From Burkholderia cepacia (lineage in GTDB: Bacteria > Pseudomonadota > Gammaproteobacteria > Burkholderiales > Burkholderiaceae): DNA of 64,000 nt. Within the stretch, counting starts at the first letter, position 1. The number at the start of each line of letters is the position of its first letter. The stretch covers positions 1-64,000 of the forward strand of contig NZ_CP013443.1 of NCBI RefSeq assembly GCF_001718835.1, read 5' to 3'. Shown here piece after piece: positions 36,623 to 45,891 of this stretch. The notes under the pieces were generated by a model, which saw nothing but the letters and a program-made list of their open reading frames with translations, searched no databases and was not told the origin of the DNA. Made by a program: the position numbers and the translations under genes.

Positions 36623-37837
36623 TTACGCCGAGCGCAGCGCATGCAGTCCCAGCGCCAGCGCGTTGAACGGCATCTCTCCCGATCCCATTCCGTAGTTCAC
36701 GATGCTCGGCGCCGCACGCGGCCGGCTCAGCAGCGCCGGCACGATCCGCTCGCACGCATGGCCGTCGCCGTACGGATTGCTCGCATGCGCCATCGCGTCG
36801 TACGCGCTGTCGCTGCCGATCAGCCGCGACGTTTCTTCGACGAGGCGCTCCGCGTCCGTGCCGACGAGCCGCGCGGTACCGGCCTGGATCGCCTCCGGGC
36901 GCTCGCACGTGTCGCGCGTGACGAGCACCGGCTTGCCCAGCGCGGGCCCTTCCTCCTGAATCCCGCCCGAATCGGTGATGATGAAATGCGCACGCGACAT
37001 CAGGAATACGAACGACAGGTACGCGGGCGGCTCGATCACGTGCAGGTTCGCGATGCCGTCGAGCAGCGCGCACATCGGCTCGTCGACGCCCGATTCGCCA
37101 TGCAGCGCATAGACGAACTGCACGTCGCGGTGACGGCTCGCGAGGAGCCGCAGCGCATGCCCGAAGCACGCGCGCACGTCGCCGCCGTAGAAGCGGTGGC
37201 CGGACACCAGCACGATGCGGCTGTCGCCGGCGACGAACGGATAGCGCTCGACGATCGTGCGCGCGAACGCCTCGTCGCGTTCGAGGATGCGCCGCACGCC
37301 CTGCAGCGCGTCGATCAGCGTGTCGCCGCTCAGCACGACGCTGTCGGCCGGCACGCCCTCGCTGAGCAGGTTGTCGCGTGCCTGCCCGGTCGGCGCGAAA
37401 TGCCACGACGATACCGCGTCGGTCACGCGGCGGTTCAACTCCTCGGGCCACGGCGACCAGATGTCGCCGCTGCGCAAGCCGGCCTCCACATGCCCGACCG
37501 GCAAATAACGGTAGAACGCCGCGAGGCTGACCATCAGCGTCGTGATCGTGTCGCCGTAGACCACCACGGTGTCCGGATGCAGCCGGTCGAATACGTCGCC
37601 GACCGCGTGCAGCAGGCCGGACGTCGCGTCGGGCTGCGCGTGGCCCGCATCCGTCAGGTTGAGCGCGTAGTCGGGCTTGATGTCGAACAGCGCAAGCAGC
37701 GGGTCGAACGTTTCGCGCCGTCGCACCGTGACGCAGACCTTCGCGTCGATGTTGCCGTGAGCCCTCAGCGCACGCACGAGCGGCGCCATCCCGGCCGCCT
37801 CCTGGCGCGAGCCGAGCACAAACAGGAATTTCCGCAT
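36623..37837 (-). CDS. wecB: UDP-N-acetylglucosamine 2-epimerase (non-hydrolysing, WecB-like)
   Basis: 404 residues from the ATG at 37837, preceded by GAGG. Interconverts UDP-GlcNAc and UDP-ManNAc for surface polysaccharides. Conserved catalytic elements are present: GDTITT, HVEAGLRSG, PEELNRR, SGHR, TDSGGIQEE and RPEA. Some segments deviate from the usual consensus (GSRQEAAGMAP for GTRPEAIKMAP; GHRFYGG for GHRREN), placing it in a diverged subgroup. No other polysaccharide gene is adjacent, but glmS lies divergently 1.6 kb away. Confidence 0.85.
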   Translation of the reverse strand: MRKFLFVLGSRQEAAGMAPLVRALRAHGNIDAKVCVTVRRRETFDPLLALFDIKPDYALNLTDAGHAQPDATSGLLHAVGDVFDRLHPDTVVVYGDTITTLMVSLAAFYRYLPVGHVEAGLRSGDIWSPWPEELNRRVTDAVSSWHFAPTGQARDNLLSEGVPADSVVLSGDTLIDALQGVRRILERDEAFARTIVERYPFVAGDSRIVLVSGHRFYGGDVRACFGHALRLLASRHRDVQFVYALHGESGVDEPMCALLDGIANLHVIEPPAYLSFVFLMSRAHFIITDSGGIQEEGPALGKPVLVTRDTCERPEAIQAGTARLVGTDAERLVEETSRLIGSDSAYDAMAHASNPYGDGHACERIVPALLSRPRAAPSIVNYGMGSGEMPFNALALGLHALRSA

Positions 37838-39485
37838 ATCGAACCTCGAATTGCTCCCTGATTCGTCCTGGCGCGGGTGTCTGCCCCGCGCGCAAGCACG
37901 GGTGAACCGGCAGCGCAACGCGGCCGGCGGCATGCGGGATATTGCAAGTTTCAAACCAGCCGCGCCGCATCCGGCGGCCGCGTCGTGCGGCGTATTCGGC
38001 CGTCGCGCCGGCATGACGGAACGTTGCACACGTGATACGACGCGCGGCGCGCGCCGGGCAGGCGCGACGCGGCAATCGGCGCATGTCCGCTGACGAATGC
38101 GGGACGACCGAGAATCGGCACGACTGCTGCTTCGGCAGTGCGCGAGACGCGACACCGCAGGCATCGGCGGCCGTTGCGCGCGCATGGGGATTTTCCCCAT
38201 GCCGGCACGGGAGACGTGCGGCCGGAGCGAAATGTTGCGTCCATGAAACGGGCATTCGGCGCCCTTTCCGCGGCCGTCTCGCGACGGCAACCGGTGAGCC
38301 GCATGCAGGCGTGCGCCGAGCCGTTGCGGCCCTGCACACAAGGCGCGGCGCAGGCGTGATGCCGGTAATGGCTCCCGCGACGGACGTTCCTCGGGCCGCG
38401 CAGGCGGCTGATACGCCGATGAATCAAAAACCTGCCGACTGCGTCATCCGGGCCTCGGCCGACACGTGATTCGGCCTTGCCGGACACGGCGCGCCGCGAG
38501 ATGGCTCGGCCTTTGCTTCCAATGGGGTGTGCCCCGTCCCAATGCCTGAACAACTAGCCGTAGATACCGGGACGGTTGAATGCGACTGACACGAGGCCGG
38601 GGGGCGGTGTGAGCGGTCGGCATCGGCGGCGCCGCGCGCGGAAAGCGGCGTCGCGGATCGATGCGCGCTCCTCCGGCTCCCGTCGAATCCTGTACGTCCG
38701 CGACGGCGATCCCGGCGCGGACACGGGGACGAACGATGAAGGACTGTCGGGCGGGTTCGCTCTGCGTCGACGACGCGTTGCTGGTCGCGCTTGCCTGCGC
38801 GCTCGCCGCATACGATGCGGCGCTGTCGTGCCCGGCCTGCCGCGATTTCGTCTTCCCGCCGCCGTATTGCGCCGCGTGGCTGTGGCTCGCGGCGCTGCTC
38901 GTCTGCGCGCGCAACGTACGTGCGCTGCCGCATTGCCCCAACCGCTTCCTGCTTGCGTCGCCCTGCCCGCTGCCGGCCCGGCACATCGTCGCGGGCGCGA
39001 TCTGCTGCGACCGGTTTTCGCGTGCGTGTGCGTCAGGCGCGCCGCGCGCCCTCGCCGCTTCCGTCGATCCGCCAGCACCGCCCGTCTACGACGACGGCCA
39101 TCTTCGCGAACCCGCTCCACCGCGCCGCAACGCGAGCCAGCACGGTCGCGACGCCCGTCGCCTCGTGACGCGCGCCCCGCCCGGCCGGCGCGCGGCCTCG
39201 CATGCGAGCGGCTGTGCGCACGGCGCACGCGCGTGCCGCACACCGGGCCGGCCGCTGCCGTGCCGCGTGCTGCTGCGCCTGCTGCCGCTGGCCGCGACCG
39301 CGCCGCCACCGTCGCCCTGCGCCGGTCCCGGGCCATCGGACGGCTCGCTGCCGCACGCCGCGCGGGCGCATCGCGCCACTGCTCACCAGCATCACGACGG
39401 CCGCGGCCGCCATCGCGAATCGTTTCGCCTGCGCGCCGAGCGTCCATGCGCGCGGCACCGCTCACTTCACTGGAGGTAACGCGTC
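37838..39485. other. Long GC-rich region without a confident gene
   Basis: About 1.65 kb between wecB and glmS with overlapping open frames on both strands, as expected at this GC content. The best candidate is a plus-strand frame from the ATG at 38736 (MKDCRAGSLCVDDALLVAL). Its first 97 residues are hydrophobic and Cys-rich with good third-position bias, but the rest is Arg/Pro-rich and looks non-coding. No family is recognised, so it is not called as a gene. The region must hold the glmS and wecB promoters. Confidence 0.4.
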
Positions 39486-41303
39486 ATGTGTGGCATCGTC
39501 GGCGCAGTCGCGCAACGGGACATCGTCCCGATTCTGATTGAAGGTTTGCGTCGCCTCGAATATCGCGGCTACGATTCATGCGGCGTGGCGACGGTCGTCG
39601 ACGGCCAGGCGCGCCGCGAGCGCAGCGTGTCGCGCGTCGCCGATCTCGACGCGCACGTGCGCACCGCCGGCCTGGCCGGCAGCACCGGCATCGCGCACAC
39701 GCGCTGGGCGACGCACGGCGCGCCGGCCACCTGCAACGCGCATCCGATCTTCTCGCGCGACGAAATCGCGCTCGTGCACAACGGCATCATCGAGAACCAC
39801 GAAGCGTTGCGCAAGCAACTTTCCGACGCGCACTACGAATTCGACGGGCAGACCGATACCGAGGTCGTCGCGCACCTGATCCACAGCAAGTATCGCGGCG
39901 ACCTGCTCGCCGCCGTGCGCGCGGCAACGTCGCAACTTCACGGGGCCTACGCGATCGCGGTGTTCAGCAAGCACGAGCCGCAGCGGCTGGTCGGCGCGCG
40001 GGTCGGCTCGCCGCTCGTCGTCGGCGTGACGGATGGCGAATGCTTTCTTGCGTCCGACGCGCTCGCGCTCGCCGGCATCACCGACCGCTTCATCTTTCTC
40101 GAGGAAGGCGACATCGTCGAGTTGACGGCCGGCCACGCGCGGATCTTCGATCGCGACGGCGTGCAGGTCGAGCGCCCGGTGCAGACGGTGACGTCGGGCG
40201 ACGGCGTGGTCGAGCTCGGGCCGTACCGGCATTTCATGCAGAAGGAGATTTTCGAGCAGCCGCTCGCGGTCGCGGCGACGATTCCCGATGCGGGCCTGTT
40301 CGATCCCGCGGTGTTCGGGCCGGACGCGCGGCGCATCTTCGAGCAGATCGACAACGTGCTGATTCTCGCGTGCGGCACGAGCCACTACTCCGGGCTGACC
40401 GCGCGCCGCTGGCTCGAAACGATCGCGCGCGTGCCCGCCCAGGTCGAGATCGCGAGTGAATACCGTTACAGCGACGCGCTCGCGATGCCGAATACGCTGG
40501 TGGTGAGCGTATCGCAATCCGGCGAGACCGCCGACACGCTCGCCGCGCTGAAGTATGCGCAGGCGCTCGGCCATATCGACACGCTGGCGATCTGCAACGT
40601 GCCGACCAGCGCGATGATGCGGCAGGCAGGCCTGCGCTTCCTGACGCGGGCCGGCCCGGAAATCGGCGTCGCGTCGACCAAGGCGTTCACGACGCAGCTC
40701 GTCGCGCTGTTCATTCTCGCCGTCACGCTCGGGCGGCTGCGCGGCTACGTTGACGATGCGCAGCTCGCGCGCTATGCGACGCAGTTGCGGCGCGTGCCCG
40801 ACGCGCTTGCCGACGTGCTTGGGCTCGAGCCGCAGATCGAGCGCTGGGCGGCGGAATTCTCGCAGCACGAGAACGCGCTGTTCCTCGGGCGCGGGCTGCA
40901 CTACCCGATCGCGCTCGAAGGTGCGTTGAAGCTGAAGGAGATTTCGTACATCCACGCGGAGGCGTATCCCGCGGGTGAGCTCAAGCACGGGCCGCTCGCG
41001 CTCGTCACGCATACGATGCCCGTCGCGACGATCGCGCCGAACGATGCGCTGCTCGAGAAGCTGAAGTCGAACATGCAGGAAGTGCGGGCGCGCGGCGGGC
41101 AGCTTTACGTGTTCGCCGATGCGGATACGCGGATCGACAACAGCGAAGGCGTGTCGGTGCTGCGGATGCCGGATTATTACGGGTTGTTGTCGCCGATCCT
41201 GCACGTCGTGCCGCTGCAGTTGCTCGCGTATCACGCGGCGTGTCTGCGTGGCGCGGATATCGACAAGCCGAGGAATCTGGCGAAATCGGTGACGGTCGAG
41301 TAA
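39486..41303 (+). CDS. glmS: Glutamine-fructose-6-phosphate aminotransferase (isomerising)
   Basis: 605 residues, makes glucosamine-6-phosphate from fructose-6-phosphate and glutamine, the entry to UDP-GlcNAc. The N-terminal glutaminase begins MCGIVGAV with nucleophile Cys2 and includes HTRWATHGAP; two SIS domains follow (ACGTSHYSG near 298, SQSGETADT near 343, STKAFTTQL near 398). It ends KPRNLAKSVTVE, the canonical tail. GGAGG precedes the ATG. It could be the second glmS copy often seen in Burkholderia; the window cannot show that. Confidence 0.95.
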   Translation: MCGIVGAVAQRDIVPILIEGLRRLEYRGYDSCGVATVVDGQARRERSVSRVADLDAHVRTAGLAGSTGIAHTRWATHGAPATCNAHPIFSRDEIALVHNGIIENHEALRKQLSDAHYEFDGQTDTEVVAHLIHSKYRGDLLAAVRAATSQLHGAYAIAVFSKHEPQRLVGARVGSPLVVGVTDGECFLASDALALAGITDRFIFLEEGDIVELTAGHARIFDRDGVQVERPVQTVTSGDGVVELGPYRHFMQKEIFEQPLAVAATIPDAGLFDPAVFGPDARRIFEQIDNVLILACGTSHYSGLTARRWLETIARVPAQVEIASEYRYSDALAMPNTLVVSVSQSGETADTLAALKYAQALGHIDTLAICNVPTSAMMRQAGLRFLTRAGPEIGVASTKAFTTQLVALFILAVTLGRLRGYVDDAQLARYATQLRRVPDALADVLGLEPQIERWAAEFSQHENALFLGRGLHYPIALEGALKLKEISYIHAEAYPAGELKHGPLALVTHTMPVATIAPNDALLEKLKSNMQEVRARGGQLYVFADADTRIDNSEGVSVLRMPDYYGLLSPILHVVPLQLLAYHAACLRGADIDKPRNLAKSVTVE

Positions 41304-41311
41304 GGGGAGGG

Positions 41312-41348
41312 GGCGTTGCGCGGCCGGCGTCACGGCGCGCGCAACGCC
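41312..41348. terminator. Hairpin between convergent glmS and DUF7079 gene
   Basis: 11-bp stem GGCGTTGCGCG (41312-41322) with CGCGCAACGCC (41338-41348). No T run, and it overlaps the 3' end of the DUF7079 gene. Possibly a bidirectional terminator. Confidence 0.4.
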
Positions 41349-41722
41349 GTCAGTTCGCGATCGAGCTCCTGCCAGATGCTGCGGAAGATGCATCGGCGGC
41401 GGCAGATTGCGCGCCGGCAGCGGGCCTCGAAGCGGCTAAAGGCGGACGCCTGCTGCTGGTCGAGCCAGACGGAGATCTCGCGGATCACATCTTCGTCGGC
41501 GAACGCGAGCCACACGGGCGGGATGGGCGTCAGCAGGTTGCTGCCCAGCACCGGCGCGACTTCGTCGAAGAACGCCGCTTCCAGCGCGGCGTGCGACAGG
41601 TGCGGGCAGCGCTTGCGCAGCGACGCGGCGATGTACGCGTAATCGACTTCGTTGTCGACGAACAGGTCGGACATCACGACCCAGCAGTCATGTCGTTCGC
41701 GGAGGTCGATTGCGGTCGTCAT
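41330..41722 (-). CDS. DUF7079-family protein
   Basis: 130 residues from the ATG at 41722, which has AGGACA upstream; a longer frame lacks support. It matches the small DUF7079 family: DLRERHDCWVVMSDLFVDNEVDY, then ASLRKRCPHLSHAALE and PPVWLAFADEDVIREISVWL (segments listed separately). Function unknown; relatives occur scattered in proteobacterial genomes, some near toxin loci. It converges on glmS and is divergent from the secreted TPR-like gene. Confidence 0.75.
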   Translation of the reverse strand: MTTAIDLRERHDCWVVMSDLFVDNEVDYAYIAASLRKRCPHLSHAALEAAFFDEVAPVLGSNLLTPIPPVWLAFADEDVIREISVWLDQQQASAFSRFEARCRRAICRRRCIFRSIWQELDRELTALRAP

Positions 41723-41917
41723 GCTGCGTGCATTGTCCTGTCGAGCGTTGTCGTCGCGGCCATTCTTGACGCGCCCGACCGGCGCCGTCAACCGTTTTGC
41801 TTCGATGGCGGGCTGCTAGAATCAGGCGCCCGACGCAGCGGCCGCGCCGCCTGCCGCTCGATTGCGGGTGCAACAGAACAACAACGCGCATCGCGCCCGA
41901 CCGAGAGCACGCCAAGC

Positions 41918-44122
41918 ATGGCCGAGATCAATACCAAGACTTCCCACCGCATCGCCGCATGGCGGCTGCAGAGCGTCGTCGCGACGCTGATCGCCAGCCT
42001 GCTGCCCGCGGCCGCCGCGCACGCGAGCGGCGACATCGACTGCTTTCCGGGCGCGACGCTGCGCTACGACTCATACACCTGCGCGGGCGTGCCGTTCCTG
42101 AGCCCCGCGAACGACACGCGCATCAACGCGATGCTGCTGATGGCCGGCAGCGGCAAGCTCGCTCACGCGTTCCCGAGCCCGGCCGCCGTCGCGCCGGCGG
42201 ACCGCGCGGCGCGGCTCAGCGTGCCGTTCTGGTATGACTTCTCGGGATGGATCGACATCGGCCAGAAGGCGATGACGATGCAGGTCGCCGACGGCGCGCA
42301 GTCCGACACCTACGCGGACGGCGAGGGCGGCATCTGCCGCAGCGCGTCGTCGGGCACCACCGCGTTCAACGACGCGCTGGACGCGGCGAAGGGGCTCTCG
42401 GGCGACGATGCGGCGCGCCTGCGCGCGGCCCGCGCCGACATGGTGAAGGCCTGCGCGCCGGGCGCGAACGCGGCAGGGGCGGGCTGGGCGAAGCCGGCCG
42501 GCCTTCAGTCGCCGCTCGGCCAGCAGTTCGCAACCTATCTCGACGGCGCGCACGCGTTCTATGCGGGCGACTTCGCCGTCGCGGCCACCACCTTCGGCGG
42601 CCTGCGCGACAGCGCCGATCCGTGGCTGAAGGAAGCCGCGCTGTACATGGTCGGCCGCGCGCGGCTCAACTTTGCGCAGGCCGGCGCATTCAGTTCCAGC
42701 AATGACACGATGAGCCCGGACCGCGTCGACAAGGCCGCGCTCTCCGCGGCCGACGCGGCGTTCCGCGACTACCTGCATGCGTATCCGCACGGCCGCTATG
42801 CGGCGTCCGCGCTTGGCCTGCAGCGGCGCATCGCGTGGCTCGGCGGCGACACGCAGCAACTGGCCGCGATGTACGACAACGCCTTCTCGACGTGGTCGCC
42901 GGCAGCGTCGAACGTCCCGCTCGGCCAGCTCGCGAACGAGCTCGACAGCAAGATGCTGATGTCGCTCGGCGACGATACGAGCCGCATTCAGTCGCCCGCC
43001 GTGCTCGCGCTCGTCGACCTGACGCGCATGCGGTCCGCGGACACGGTGTACTGGAGCGAGCGCAAGCCCAAGCCACTGACGCTGGACGAGCTGCGCGCGC
43101 AGAAGCCGCGCTTCGCCGCCGCGCCGGCGCTGCACGACTACCTGCTGGCGGCGTACCACGTGTACGTCGACAAGCAGCCGCAACAGGCGCTCGCGCTGCT
43201 GCCGTCGTCGCCCGGCGCATCGCTCGATTACCTCGCCCTCAGCCAGCAGACGCTGCGCGGCTTCGCGCTCGAGGACAGCGGCCAGCCTGCAAAGGCGCGG
43301 CAACTGTGGGAACGGCTAATCCCGCTCGCGAAATTTCCGCTGCAGCGCGAGGCGCTGGAGCTTGCGCTCGCGATCAACCTGGAGCGGGCAGGGCAGATCG
43401 CGCCGATGTTCGCGGAAGGCTCGCTGATCCGCAGCCCGGCGATCCGTTCGATCCTGCTGCAGCACGCCGCCGACGCGGACCTGCTGCGCCGCGAGGCGCA
43501 AAACCGCTCGGGCGACGTGGTGCTGCGCGAGATCGCGCTGGCGACGCTGCTGTACAAGGAGCTGACGCGCGGCCGCTACGCGGCGTTCCTCGACGACCTC
43601 GCGCTCGTGCCGGCCAGGCCGTCGGACGCGTTGAAGTCCTACGTGCAGAAGGGCGGCGTCGGCGACGCAAGCTATGCGTGCCCGTCGATCCGCGACGTCG
43701 CCGCAACGCTGAAGCAGACGCCCGACGATCCGAAGGGGCTCAATTGCATCGCCGAATTCGTGCGGCGCAATCCGCCCGTCTATGGCGGCGACGACCCGTT
43801 GTTCGGGCTGTCGCCCGCGAACCCGCGCATGTGGGCGTCGAAGAAAGACGGACCGCTGTCGCTCGGCAGCGCGCCGTCGCAGTTCCCGGGCCGCAACTAC
43901 GCGCGGATCGACAGTTACCGGAAGGTGATCGGCAATGCGCAGGCGCCGGCCGACGATCGCGCGTATGCGCTGTATCGCGCGGTCCGCTGCTTCGCGCCGG
44001 CGGGCTACAGCGAATGCGGCGGCAACGACATCCCGACCCGCACGCGCAAGCAGTGGTTCAACACGCTGAAGGCGGCGTATCCGCGCAGCAAGTGGGCGCA
44101 GTCGCTGCAGTACTACTGGTGA
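41918..44122 (+). CDS. Secreted TPR-like protein (YfiO-type annotation in relatives)
   Basis: 734 residues from the ATG at 41918. A Sec signal is visible (basic start, hydrophobic VVATLIASLLPAAA, cleavage after AHA or ASG near 37). Two Cys pairs follow early (DCFPG; YTCAGVPF). The body is alpha-helical with tetratricopeptide-like units (FYAGDFAVAATTFGGL; AADAAFRDYLHAYPHGRYA; ARQLWERLIPLAKFPLQ), which in relatives leads to labels such as outer-membrane assembly lipoprotein, although no lipobox is present. Probably a periplasmic scaffold. Exact role unknown. Confidence 0.7.
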   Translation: MAEINTKTSHRIAAWRLQSVVATLIASLLPAAAAHASGDIDCFPGATLRYDSYTCAGVPFLSPANDTRINAMLLMAGSGKLAHAFPSPAAVAPADRAARLSVPFWYDFSGWIDIGQKAMTMQVADGAQSDTYADGEGGICRSASSGTTAFNDALDAAKGLSGDDAARLRAARADMVKACAPGANAAGAGWAKPAGLQSPLGQQFATYLDGAHAFYAGDFAVAATTFGGLRDSADPWLKEAALYMVGRARLNFAQAGAFSSSNDTMSPDRVDKAALSAADAAFRDYLHAYPHGRYAASALGLQRRIAWLGGDTQQLAAMYDNAFSTWSPAASNVPLGQLANELDSKMLMSLGDDTSRIQSPAVLALVDLTRMRSADTVYWSERKPKPLTLDELRAQKPRFAAAPALHDYLLAAYHVYVDKQPQQALALLPSSPGASLDYLALSQQTLRGFALEDSGQPAKARQLWERLIPLAKFPLQREALELALAINLERAGQIAPMFAEGSLIRSPAIRSILLQHAADADLLRREAQNRSGDVVLREIALATLLYKELTRGRYAAFLDDLALVPARPSDALKSYVQKGGVGDASYACPSIRDVAATLKQTPDDPKGLNCIAEFVRRNPPVYGGDDPLFGLSPANPRMWASKKDGPLSLGSAPSQFPGRNYARIDSYRKVIGNAQAPADDRAYALYRAVRCFAPAGYSECGGNDIPTRTRKQWFNTLKAAYPRSKWAQSLQYYW

Positions 44123-44148
44123 TGCGCGGATGACGTACCGCCGCGGCG

Positions 44149-45027
44149 TCAATGCAGATGCCGCAGCTTGTCCGGATTGCGGACCACGTAGATCGCCGCG
44201 ACCTTGCCGTCCTGGATCTCGAGCGCCGTGGTCTGCAGCTCGCCGTCGGATTCCAGCGTGACGAAACCCGGCAGCCCGTTGATGAACCCGGCACGCACGA
44301 GCGTCGACGCGTTCTGGCGGAACAGCGCCGCGAGATATTCGTGCACCTTCATCACGCGTTCGAAGCCGAATACCGGCTTGCCCGCCGCCGAACGCTTGCC
44401 GCCGCCGTCCGAATGCAGGCTCACGTCCTCGGCGAGCATCGCGCCGAGCGTGCGCATGTCGCCGCTGCGTGACGCCGCAAAGAACGCCTCGGCGATCTCG
44501 ACGCCGCGCTGCTTCTCGACATGAAAGCGCGGCCGCGCGTCGCGCACGTGCGTGCGCGCCCGCGCGGCGAGCTGCCGGCATGCGGCCGGGTCGCGCTGGA
44601 TCGTCGTGGCCACTTCGTCGAACTCGAGGCCGAACACGTCGTGCAGCAGGAACGCCGCGCGTTCGAGCGGCGACAGCCGTTCGAGCGCGAGCAGCAACGG
44701 CAGCGTGACGTCTTCCTGCTCGTCTTCCTCGACGACCGGCTCGGGCAGCCATGGGCCGATATAGGTCTCGCGCTGGTGCCGCGCGGACTTCAGCTGGTCG
44801 AGGCACATCCGCATCACCATGCGGCGCAGGAACGCCTCGGGCACGCGCACCTCGGTGCGGTCGACGTCCATCCAGCGGATGAACGCCTCCTGCACCATGT
44901 CCTCGGCATCCGCGACGGAGCCGAGCATCCGGTACGCGACGCGGATCAGCGTGCGGCGCAGCGGGTCGAAGCTCGCCGCGGCGTCCGTTGCGTTCGTTGT
45001 CGCGGCGGGATCGCGCTCCGGCGTCAT
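44149..45027 (-). CDS. ECF41-type RNA polymerase sigma factor with SnoaL-like C-terminal domain
   Basis: 292 residues. Sigma-2 (LIRVAYRMLGSVADAEDMVQ, residues about 28-47) and sigma-4 (RLSPLERAAFLLHDVFGLEF) are followed by a C-terminal SnoaL-like regulatory domain from about 180 (AFFAASRSGDMRTLGAML ... NGLPGFVTLESDGEL). ECF41 sigma factors lack a separate anti-sigma; the C-terminal extension controls activity. Its start overlaps the stop of the AhpD-like gene by 4 bp, the known ECF41 arrangement with a carboxymuconolactone decarboxylase-like partner, and the ECF41 promoter motif lies upstream at 45527-45554. Confidence 0.9.
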   Translation of the reverse strand: MTPERDPAATTNATDAAASFDPLRRTLIRVAYRMLGSVADAEDMVQEAFIRWMDVDRTEVRVPEAFLRRMVMRMCLDQLKSARHQRETYIGPWLPEPVVEEDEQEDVTLPLLLALERLSPLERAAFLLHDVFGLEFDEVATTIQRDPAACRQLAARARTHVRDARPRFHVEKQRGVEIAEAFFAASRSGDMRTLGAMLAEDVSLHSDGGGKRSAAGKPVFGFERVMKVHEYLAALFRQNASTLVRAGFINGLPGFVTLESDGELQTTALEIQDGKVAAIYVVRNPDKLRHLH

Positions 45028-45491
45028 GCCGCGGCCTGCGCGGCTTTCGCCGCGGCCGGATCGATCCACAGCCCGAAGCCGACCGCGAGCCGGTTCCAGC
45101 CGTTGATCACGTTGATCATCAGCGTGAGCTTCACCTGTTCCTCCTGGCTGAAGTGATCGTTCAGCGCCGCGTACGCCTGCTCGTGCGTATGGCCTTCCGA
45201 CAGCCGCGTGAGCGCATCGGTCCAGCCGAGCGCCGCGCGTTCGCGGTCGGTGTAGCAGGGCGCCTCGCGCCACGCGGCGAGCAGGTAGATGCGCTGCTCG
45301 GTCTCGCCTTGTGCGCGCGCCTCGGCCGTGTGCATGTTAATGCAGTTCGCGCACGCGTTGATCTGCGATGCGCGGATCTTGACCAGCTCGATCAGCGTCG
45401 GCTCGAGGCTCCCGGCAGCGGCGACCGATACGGTCATCCAGTTCTTCATCAGCGCGGGGGCGGCGGCAAACGGATTGAGTTTCGCAGTCAT
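45024..45491 (-). CDS. AhpD/carboxymuconolactone decarboxylase-family protein
   Basis: 155 residues from the ATG at 45491. The AhpD-like core has ASQINACANCINMHTAEAR: C-x2-C plus the downstream His of the peroxidase-type active site, residues about 60-72. A C-terminal helix (LTLMINVINGWNRLAVGF) completes the fold. It is the usual target gene of ECF41 sigma factors and is coupled to the sigma gene. Probably reduces a peroxide or similar substrate; the true substrate is unknown. Confidence 0.88.
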   Translation of the reverse strand: MTAKLNPFAAAPALMKNWMTVSVAAAGSLEPTLIELVKIRASQINACANCINMHTAEARAQGETEQRIYLLAAWREAPCYTDRERAALGWTDALTRLSEGHTHEQAYAALNDHFSQEEQVKLTLMINVINGWNRLAVGFGLWIDPAAAKAAQAAA

Positions 45492-45526
45492 GGTTCCTTC
45501 TCCTTTCGTGTGGGTTCCGGTGATAT

Positions 45527-45554
45527 GACGAGCGAGCCCCCCGCGTGTGTGACA
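45527..45554 (-). promoter_or_regulatory. ECF41 promoter
   Basis: Reading leftward: TGTCACA (45554-45548), 17 bp, CGTC (45530-45527), 36 bp before the AhpD-like gene. TGTCACA and CGTC are the published ECF41 -35 and -10 elements, so the sigma factor is probably autoregulated. It lies in the 400-bp gap between this gene and egtB, in which nothing else is recognised. Confidence 0.75.
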
Positions 45555-45891
45555 TCGGCGCAAAAAATATTTTGCGGCGTGCGTGCGGCTGCCGATCTTC
45601 CGACGATTGCGGCGTCACATGATCGTCACGATCGGGCCGCAGGCGACCCGATGCGCACGCAAGCGTCGCAACGACGAAGGCTTTCATTCCACTTGCGTTG
45701 CCGTTTCATTCCAATCGCAGGTCGCGACATTCACATTTCTGGACCATACTGTTCTGCACGGGCGGACGAATCGACGCCGCATCAGGGGTCCCGCCCGTCG
45801 CAGCATCGAAGGTCGCACGTCAGTCGCGCGCACCGAGCGCGGGGCTTTCCTTTCCGGCAACGCAGCGAATCGCGACGTGGACGGTAAACCG

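Noticed and set aside
38736..39479. 248-codon plus-strand open frame
   Set aside because: Only the first part looks protein-like; the rest is Arg/Pro-rich, with no family and no clear ribosome binding site. Mentioned under the gap entry only.
45583..45891. N-terminal extension of EgtB
   Set aside because: The extra 103 residues have no EgtB similarity; the ATG at 45892 is preceded by GGACGG and starts the conserved domain.
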